Shown: positions 1-4,512 of the stretch, one piece after another
Position numbering within the stretch: the stretch's first letter is position 1
Layout: each line of letters begins with the position of its first letter
DNA from: Succinatimonas sp. UBA6849
GTDB taxonomy: Bacteria > Pseudomonadota > Gammaproteobacteria > Enterobacterales > Succinivibrionaceae
Direction: 5' to 3'
DNA: 10,739 bases
Assembly (NCBI GenBank): GCA_002449335.1
Contig: DKDL01000040.1
Span: 14,669-25,407 of the forward strand
Program-made: the position numbers and the translations under genes
Notes under the pieces: generated by a model
Told to the model about the DNA's origin: nothing
The model's database searches: none
What the model saw: only the letters and a program-made list of their open reading frames with translations

Positions 1-9
1 ACATAGCGC

Positions 10-47
10 AAAAAAAAACGACCTAGTCAAAAGTGAGGAGGTCGTTT
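10..47 (-). terminator. Intrinsic terminator of porin 1
   Basis: A 9-bp perfect stem (16-24 with 39-47) with a 14-nt loop lies about 20 nt past the porin 1 stop. On the minus strand it is followed by a run of U (A-tract at 10-18 on the plus strand), so it is oriented to end the porin 1 transcript. Confidence 0.85.
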
Positions 48-66
48 AATTCTCGTTTTTTCTTTA

Positions 67-1143
67 TTAGAAAGTGTATCTAGCACCTGCTGAAACCTGA
101 GTTCCTGATTTAATCTTGCTCTTTTTAACATCAGAACCAGCATCAAACTCAGCTTCAGTCCAAACTTTGAAATTACTGTTAATACCATACTTCAAAGAAA
201 CAGGAATTCTCTTATAAGAGAAGGTATCCTTGGTACCATCCTTGTGTTCGGTATCTTCTTTCCAGTAGTTGTAACCTGCAAACACGCCAATACCATTGTC
301 AAAGGTATAGCCTGCTACAAATTCATAGCCTTTAGCATCGATGTCTGATTTTGGATTTTCCTGTGTAAAATCAGTCTTCATCTTGTAGGCTGTAGTTGAT
401 AAGAATAATCCTGACTGAGGATTACCCCAAGATAAAGCTCCTGCATAATGATTTGCTTTATCAAATCTTAAATTGTTAATAGCGGTTGTATCGTCCTGTC
501 CTTTTACATGGCTTAAACCTAATTTAAAAGATAAAGGACCATATACAACATGATCAAAGGTATAACCTAAAGCTGCACCTACACCACTTTCAATATCACG
601 ATATTTGCCGAATAAAGGAGTACCGTCTGCAGCTGTTTCATAAGTTACACTGGCAAAGATGCCCTTATTGTCGTAATCATAGCGGATCACGCCATTGCGT
701 CGTTCACCATGTAAACCTAAAGCAGCCTGATTACCAACTTCTTCCCAAATATCAGATGAGATCATGACTTTGTGGGCAGAGTCATAAGCTTTGCCACCTA
801 AGATCTTACCGTATTCTTTAAAGTCTGCGCCGACATATTGCTCACGAGCTTTGATATGATCACCAATCTTCTTATTATGGCCATCAGCCATATCCCATTC
901 AGAAAAAGCAAAAGTAGAAACCCAGTCTAAAACCTTGGTTTCACCTGCGATGGATAGACGTGAAGAATTGACTAAGGATGAGTCATGATCACCTGCATAG
1001 TTATCATGACCGTTGAACAGCACTGATTGTACTCTTCCTCCAATAGAAAGAGCAGTACCGTCCTTATCATAGACTGTAGCAGCATCAGATGCTGCCGACA
1101 TTATGACCAACAAAACTGCTGTAGCAACTAGTGACTTTTTCAT
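67..1143 (-). CDS. Outer-membrane general porin (porin 1 of a tandem pair)
   Basis: A 358-residue precursor of a Gram-negative trimeric porin of the OmpC/OmpF kind, forming a 16-stranded beta-barrel for passive entry of small hydrophilic solutes. A type I signal peptide (MKK, hydrophobic core, cleavage after Ala21 at S-D-A) is followed by the mature start ATVYDKDG. Alternating amphipathic strands run to a C-terminal GARYTF, the terminal Phe being the BAM-recognition signature. Residues about 119-141, with SDIWEEVGN, align with the constriction loop L3 (compare the TDVLPEFGGD region of OmpF). The start is taken at 1143, where GGGAAA precedes ATG; an in-frame ATG at 1173 would put extra residues before the signal peptide and has no Shine-Dalgarno. 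It is a paralogue of the neighbouring porin 2, with which it shares most periplasmic-side and strand segments, but its second half is about 30 residues shorter. Substrate preference cannot be read from sequence. Confidence 0.9.
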   Translation of the reverse strand: MKKSLVATAVLLVIMSAASDAATVYDKDGTALSIGGRVQSVLFNGHDNYAGDHDSSLVNSSRLSIAGETKVLDWVSTFAFSEWDMADGHNKKIGDHIKAREQYVGADFKEYGKILGGKAYDSAHKVMISSDIWEEVGNQAALGLHGERRNGVIRYDYDNKGIFASVTYETAADGTPLFGKYRDIESGVGAALGYTFDHVVYGPLSFKLGLSHVKGQDDTTAINNLRFDKANHYAGALSWGNPQSGLFLSTTAYKMKTDFTQENPKSDIDAKGYEFVAGYTFDNGIGVFAGYNYWKEDTEHKDGTKDTFSYKRIPVSLKYGINSNFKVWTEAEFDAGSDVKKSKIKSGTQVSAGARYTF

Positions 1144-1194
1144 TATATTTCCCGTATAAGGATTTATGCGCATTCTTTTTTTGTATTAATAGTC

Positions 1195-1223
1195 AGTATT
1201 GATTGTGTAAAAAGATCTGTAAA
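1195..1223 (-). promoter_or_regulatory. Candidate sigma-70 promoter of porin 1 (weak)
   Basis: TTTACA (1218-1223) and AATACT (1195-1200) are separated by 17 bp on the minus strand, about 50 nt upstream of the porin 1 start. The -10 matches the consensus at only four positions and the region is AT-rich, so other placements are possible. A promoter of its own is expected because porin 2 ends in a terminator just upstream. Confidence 0.3.
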
Positions 1224-1235
1224 TAATCAATAAAC

Positions 1236-1260
1236 TTGTATCAAATACATGCTTTGTATC
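1236..1260. repeat. Direct repeat TTGTATC with nested palindrome, upstream of porin 1
   Basis: TTGTATC occurs at 1236-1242 and again at 1254-1260. The first copy is part of a palindrome, TGTAT-CAA-ATACA (1237-1249). It lies just upstream of the candidate porin 1 promoter, where a regulator site would be expected. No known regulator consensus is recognised, and AT-rich repeats of this size can arise by chance. Confidence 0.3.
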
Positions 1261-1339
1261 TCAAAATATTTTCAAAACAAAGAGTTATTGTTAAATTTGA
1301 GGTGTAAACAGAGAAAATTTGAGGAGTTCTAAAGACAGC

Positions 1340-1372
1340 AAAAAGCCCCACTCAGATTTCTGAATGAGGCTT
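1340..1372 (-). terminator. Intrinsic terminator of porin 2
   Basis: Arms 1343-1354 and 1361-1372 give a 12-bp stem with a 6-nt loop, then U5 on the minus strand. Two pairs are G-U in minus-strand RNA but would be C-A mismatches in plus-strand RNA, which fixes the direction. It lies 35 nt beyond the porin 2 stop and separates the two porins into different transcripts. Confidence 0.88.
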
Positions 1373-1406
1373 ATAGATTAAATTTAAAAGATTAACTTAA
1401 ATCAGA

Positions 1407-2582
1407 TTAGAAGGTGTAACGAGCACCTGCTGATAACATGGTACCAGTCTCACCGTACTGTAACTGGTTATCCTTGTTAGTTGTTGAATTTGCATCAAAC
1501 TCAGCTTCACCCCAGATGTTGAAGTTATCGTTGATTGCATAGTTTACGTACACAGGAACACGACGGTAGATTGCTGAATCTGAGTTAAATGAGCCAGCCT
1601 TTGACTTGAAATCAACAAAGTTGTAACCTGTGAAAGCACCAATACCGTTGTCGAAGGTATAACCTACAACGAACTCATAGCCCTTCTTCTTGTCAGCTAA
1701 TGAAGAATTGGTGTTATCTAACTCGTTTCTTGGATCCTTACCAGTCTGTAGGTAAGTGATGTTGTTTAATCTCTGCTTGATACGCTGAGTGTTGTATAAA
1801 GCACCAATGTATAAACCGTTATCGGTTGAACCCCAAGCGATAGATGCTGAGATTGCCTTGTAGGTATCAAATGAATTTGTGTAGATATCACCGTTATCTA
1901 GGTTTGCATAGATGGTCTTTGCAAAATCATTCTGACCCTTGATATATGAGTAGCCTGCCTTTAATGATAATGGGCCAAATACTACGTTATCAAAAGTGTA
2001 ACCAGCAGCAGCGGCAAAACCACCTTCAACGTCTAGCTTGTTACCCTGAACTGATGAATCATCAGCAGCAGTCTGGTATGAAACAGAACCAAAGATACCG
2101 TTGTTGTCGTATACATAACGGAACATGCCGGTACGACGGTCACCGTTGATTGAGCCCTGTAAACGAGCACCGAAATCCTCGAATACGTCAGTTGCAGCTA
2201 AAACAGCGTTAGCAGCATCGTAGGTCTTACCACCTAAGATCTTACCAAAATCACCGTAATCAGCACCAACATACTGCTCACGAGTATTGATGTTGTCGCC
2301 AGTTGCAGACTTGTTACCATCAGCCATGTTCCACTCTGAGAAAGCGAATACTGAAACTGAATCATTGATCTTGGTGTTACCAGCAATGTTTAAACGAGCT
2401 GAGTTAACTAAACCTGCATCGTGATCTGCGATCTCAGCAGCATCTGCATTGCCATTGTAAACAACAGCCTGAACACGACCACCAACTGCTAATGAAGTAC
2501 CGTCTTTGTCGTATACAGTAGCAGCGTTTGCAGAAGTTGCTGCAGCAGCAACAACAGCTAAAGCTAATAATGATTTTTTCAT
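1407..2582 (-). CDS. Outer-membrane general porin (porin 2 of a tandem pair)
   Basis: A 391-residue precursor of the same OmpC/OmpF-like porin family as its downstream neighbour. The signal peptide ends at S-A-N-A (after residue 20), leaving the same mature start ATVYDKDGT. The barrel ends in GARYTF. Residues about 120-139, ending in TDVFEDFG, correspond to the L3 constriction loop. It is 33 residues longer than porin 1, mainly through longer loops in the second half, for example the Asn/Lys-rich segment around residues 275-300. The start is set at 2582 because the in-frame ATG at 2597 overlaps the GGGAAA that would serve as ribosome binding site. A near-consensus promoter, a 5'-terminal leader hairpin and its own terminator suggest an abundant monocistronic mRNA. 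In the penultimate strands Asn is AAC and Ile is ATC throughout, whereas porin 1 uses mixed codons there. This is probably the major porin of the pair (inference). Confidence 0.92.
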   Translation of the reverse strand: MKKSLLALAVVAAAATSANAATVYDKDGTSLAVGGRVQAVVYNGNADAAEIADHDAGLVNSARLNIAGNTKINDSVSVFAFSEWNMADGNKSATGDNINTREQYVGADYGDFGKILGGKTYDAANAVLAATDVFEDFGARLQGSINGDRRTGMFRYVYDNNGIFGSVSYQTAADDSSVQGNKLDVEGGFAAAAGYTFDNVVFGPLSLKAGYSYIKGQNDFAKTIYANLDNGDIYTNSFDTYKAISASIAWGSTDNGLYIGALYNTQRIKQRLNNITYLQTGKDPRNELDNTNSSLADKKKGYEFVVGYTFDNGIGAFTGYNFVDFKSKAGSFNSDSAIYRRVPVYVNYAINDNFNIWGEAEFDANSTTNKDNQLQYGETGTMLSAGARYTF

Positions 2583-2616
2583 AATATATTTTCCCATAGT
2601 TTATTTTTAATTTGTT

Positions 2617-2642
2617 GTAAGCAGGAGTTAGCTCCCTCTTAC
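2617..2642 (-). promoter_or_regulatory. 5'-terminal leader hairpin of the porin 2 mRNA
   Basis: On the minus strand, arms 2642-2632 and 2627-2617 pair over 11 positions (one A-G mismatch, one G-U) around a CTAA tetraloop. The predicted transcription start is about 2643-2645, so the stem would sit at the very 5' end, with roughly 35 unpaired AT-rich nt before the start codon. This resembles the ompA leader, where a 5' stem-loop protects the mRNA from decay. The role here is inference. Confidence 0.6.
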
Positions 2643-2650
2643 GTTTTTTG

Positions 2651-2678
2651 ATTTTACTCAATATTAACTTTTCGTCAA
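2651..2678 (-). promoter_or_regulatory. Sigma-70 promoter of porin 2
   Basis: TTGACG (2673-2678) and TAAAAT (2651-2656) are separated by 16 bp on the minus strand, five of six consensus bases in each element. Initiation is predicted near 2643-2645, giving a leader of about 60 nt. This is the clearest promoter in the window. Confidence 0.75.
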
Positions 2679-2696
2679 CAAAATTTGACGTATACG
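2673..2696. promoter_or_regulatory. Operator-like inverted repeats over the porin 2 -35 region
   Basis: CGTCAA (2673-2678) and TTGACG (2685-2690) form a perfect inverted repeat with a 6-bp spacer, one arm being the -35 hexamer itself. The palindrome CGTATACG (2689-2696) overlaps its outer end, and a further CGTAT lies at 2704-2708. A repressor or response regulator could bind here, but no known consensus is recognised. Confidence 0.4.
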
Positions 2697-3021
2697 ACAA
2701 AAACGTATCTTATTTTTAACATTTGCCCGATTTTGATAAGTTTGCACTTTATTTTTTATGCAAAATAGTGCAGTACAATTTACTATACATTTACATATCG
2801 TTAACAATGGCATTTTTATCGGTTTTCTGTGACAACATGTTTTTAATGCATGCCCTTAATGCTTATCTATTCTTCATCATTAATCCGCATCTAATAAGGC
2901 TCAAAGTCCATTTTAGGACTAATAATTTATAGACATCTTTTTGAAAGTTGTATAGTGAAAACGTTGCGGTAGCAGCTAATTTTTTTTGAATAATAAGATA
3001 TACAATTTAATTATCAATGGC
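2697..3021. other. Intergenic DNA without a convincing gene
   Basis: The AT-rich stretch between the porin 2 control region and the pyrD terminator. The longest open frame (2723-2932, plus strand) starts with TTG, has no ribosome binding site and gives a low-complexity Phe/Leu/Ile-rich peptide, so it is not called. A possible plus-strand promoter is TTTACA (2790-2795) with TTTTAT (2814-2819), and a short hairpin AGTCC/GGACT lies near 2910. The stretch ends with the plus-strand terminator-like hairpin listed separately. Confidence 0.5.
2963..2987 (+). terminator. Terminator-like hairpin on the plus strand
   Basis: GTTGC-GGTA-GCAGC (2963-2976) folds into a 5-bp stem with one U-G pair, followed by TAA and eight T residues (2980-2987). 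The T-run is on the plus strand, opposite to every gene in the window, so it could end a small plus-strand transcript. The stem is short, which makes the call tentative. Confidence 0.35.
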
Positions 3022-3068
3022 TAAAAATAAAAAGACCAAAGATGATTTGTACTCATCTCCAGTCTTTT
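3022..3068 (-). terminator. Intrinsic terminator of the pepN-DUF2835-pyrD unit
   Basis: Arms 3031-3045 and 3053-3067 pair over 15 consecutive positions around a 7-nt loop in minus-strand RNA. Three of the pairs are G-U and would not form in plus-strand RNA, so the hairpin belongs to the minus strand. It is followed there by a U-rich tract (3023-3033) and begins about 55 nt past the pyrD stop. Confidence 0.88.
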
Positions 3069-3094
3069 ATTTACAGGATAAACTTTTTACAGAA

Positions 3095-3114
3095 TTAACT
3101 CTTTTTAGAGTTAA
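3095..3114 (-). other. Short AT-rich hairpin directly after pyrD
   Basis: TTAACTCT (3095-3102) and AGAGTTAA (3107-3114) form an 8-bp perfect stem with a 4-nt loop, 8 nt past the pyrD stop. No U-run follows on the minus strand. It may help protect the 3' end or assist the stronger terminator further down. Confidence 0.4.
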
Positions 3115-3122
3115 CGTCGTAA

Positions 3123-4154
3123 TTAGATGTTGTTTACGATGTTCTTTACTACAGCAGGTCCTCTGTATACTAATGAAGAATAGAGCTGTACTAAGGTAGC
3201 ACCGTTTTCTAACTTCTCACGAGCAGATACAGGATTTGAAACACCACCGACACCAATTAAAGGGATCTTGCCTTTAATTAAAGAGTTAACTTTAATTAAG
3301 GTCTGAGTACTTGTAACTCTCAAAGGTTCGCCTGACAATCCGCCCCACTCACTTGCGTGTTCCATTCCGTGGATGATGTCACGACGTGTAGTAGTATTAG
3401 TGCATGTCATACCATCGATACCCAAATCAAGACATACCTTACAGATACTCTCAATAGCATCGTCAGATAAATCAGGACCAATCTTTACTACTAATGGTAC
3501 GTACTTATTGAATTTTTCTTTTAACTCAGCCTGTCTTTTCTTTAATGGCTCTAAAAGCTTAATTAAAGGCTCACGAGCCTGAAGCTTAGTTAAATCAGGA
3601 GTGTTAGGACAAGATACGTTTACAGCAATATAGTCAGCATACTGATAAACCTTATCCATGCAGATTAAGTAATCATCGACTGCTTTTTCAATAGGTGTAG
3701 TTTCGTTCTTACCAATACTTACACCTAAAACACCGTCATAGGTACGTTTCTTTAAGTTCTCAACTAAATAATCCACTCCAAGATTATTAAAGCCCATGCG
3801 ATTGATAATGCCCTGAGCTCCTTTGATTCTGAACATTCTTGGTTTTGGATTACCAGGCTGCTCTTTAGGAGTTACAGTACCAACCTCAATATGACCAAAG
3901 CCTAAAGCACCAAAGAAATCAATGGCGTCTCCATTCTTATCAAGGCCAGCTGCCAGACCTACAGGATTTTTAAACTGTAAGCCCATCATCTGTACAGGAC
4001 GGAAAGCTACATTCTGAGAGAACAGAGTTTTCCATGGATTCTTTGACAGGAATTTAGCACTATTGATAATCACACCATGAGCAGTTTCTGCATCTAGTAA
4101 AAACAGAAATGGTCTGATAAAGGTTGGATACAGGCTATAAGGGATCAATTGCAT
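3123..4154 (-). CDS. pyrD: Dihydroorotate dehydrogenase (quinone), class 2
   Basis: Oxidises dihydroorotate to orotate, the fourth step of de novo UMP synthesis, passing electrons through FMN to membrane quinone. The 343 residues cover the whole class 2 family (E. coli 336). The N-terminal helical segment (residues 1-45), which binds membrane and quinone in this class, is present, then the FMN barrel: GLAAGLDKNG (67-75), the substrate-loop motif NRMGFNN (118-124), IGKN (147-150), NVSCPNT (179-185), KIGPDL (224-229), TNTT (252-255), GGLSG (271-275) and GVGGV (301-305). The oddity is Cys182: class 2 enzymes normally have the catalytic base Ser here (second Ser of the NISSPNT motif in E. coli), whereas Cys is the class 1 residue. 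ATG at 4154 follows an AGAGAAAGA stretch. It is the last gene after pepN and DUF2835, 88 nt after the latter. Confidence 0.96.
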   Translation of the reverse strand: MQLIPYSLYPTFIRPFLFLLDAETAHGVIINSAKFLSKNPWKTLFSQNVAFRPVQMMGLQFKNPVGLAAGLDKNGDAIDFFGALGFGHIEVGTVTPKEQPGNPKPRMFRIKGAQGIINRMGFNNLGVDYLVENLKKRTYDGVLGVSIGKNETTPIEKAVDDYLICMDKVYQYADYIAVNVSCPNTPDLTKLQAREPLIKLLEPLKKRQAELKEKFNKYVPLVVKIGPDLSDDAIESICKVCLDLGIDGMTCTNTTTRRDIIHGMEHASEWGGLSGEPLRVTSTQTLIKVNSLIKGKIPLIGVGGVSNPVSAREKLENGATLVQLYSSLVYRGPAVVKNIVNNI

Positions 4155-4208
4155 ATTCTTTCTCTAATTTTGCTTAAGACAGAACTTGGCTTTCATTAAA
4201 TACAAAGT

Positions 4209-4224
4209 CTGTTTACTTAGACAG
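4209..4224. promoter_or_regulatory. LexA-box-like palindrome upstream of pyrD
   Basis: CTGT-N8-ACAG (CTGTTTACTTAGACAG) has the exact 16-bp spacing of the gammaproteobacterial SOS box. It lies between the DUF2835 stop and the pyrD start. The central bases are not alternating AT and the flanks match only partly, and pyrD is not an SOS gene in known systems, so this may be chance. Confidence 0.25.
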
Positions 4225-4242
4225 TTATTTAATCGATAAGTT

Positions 4243-4473
4243 CTAATTTAATCTTTGTATTTTTACAAACTTGTTTTCCTGAGTGGTAAGCAACTCAAAG
4301 ATACCATGTATACCATCAGCTGAGGTGAACTCTTTTAGATGGTTAGCATCAAGATCAACTACCATCCCCTCATCTGTTCTGACACGGATCCTCTTTACGG
4401 CTCCCTGATAAACAGACAGGAGAGTATCCCTGTCTATTGACAGGGAAAATCTGTAATGTTTATATCCGTACAT
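4243..4473 (-). CDS. DUF2835 family small protein
   Basis: A 76-residue protein recognised as DUF2835, a small gammaproteobacterial family of unknown function. The match rests on the YYQG-like segment (here VYQGAVKRIRVRTDEG, residues 21-36), the HLKEF segment near 45-49, the GIHGIFEL stretch (54-61) and the NKFVKIQRL ending (67-75). There is no signal peptide or membrane segment, so it is probably cytosolic. It starts 39 nt after the pepN stop and is followed by pyrD after 88 nt, an order shared with other gammaproteobacteria, suggesting a common transcript. The ribosome binding site is weak (AGAG 11 nt upstream of ATG), so translation may depend partly on coupling to pepN. No function can be assigned from sequence. 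Confidence 0.82.
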   Translation of the reverse strand: MYGYKHYRFSLSIDRDTLLSVYQGAVKRIRVRTDEGMVVDLDANHLKEFTSADGIHGIFELLTTQENKFVKIQRLN

Positions 4474-4512
4474 TACTTTATTACTCTTTTATATTAAGCT
4501 TTCAATCAACAG

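Noticed and set aside
1144..1173. Upstream in-frame ATG for porin 1 (and the equivalent at 2597 for porin 2)
   Set aside because: In both genes the extra residues would precede a standard MKK signal peptide, and the only purine-rich ribosome site lies between the two ATGs, fitting the downstream start.
1946..2149. Plus-strand open frame antisense to porin 2
   Set aside because: Gln/His-rich product arising from the complementary strand of the porin; no start signals. The other antisense frames inside pyrD, pepN, prc and proQ were set aside for the same reason.
2434..2700. Minus-strand open frame of 88 codons overlapping the porin 2 start
   Set aside because: Out of frame with the porin signal peptide, giving a Cys-rich run from the Ala codons, and it would cover the porin 2 promoter. 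It is a shadow of the porin gene.
2723..2932. Plus-strand open frame of 69 codons in the large intergenic gap
   Set aside because: TTG start, no ribosome binding site, hydrophobic low-complexity product typical of translated AT-rich DNA, and no recognisable family.
3017..3199. Plus-strand open frame of 60 codons
   Set aside because: It runs through the pyrD terminator hairpin and then antisense into the pyrD 3' end, so its sequence is explained by those features.
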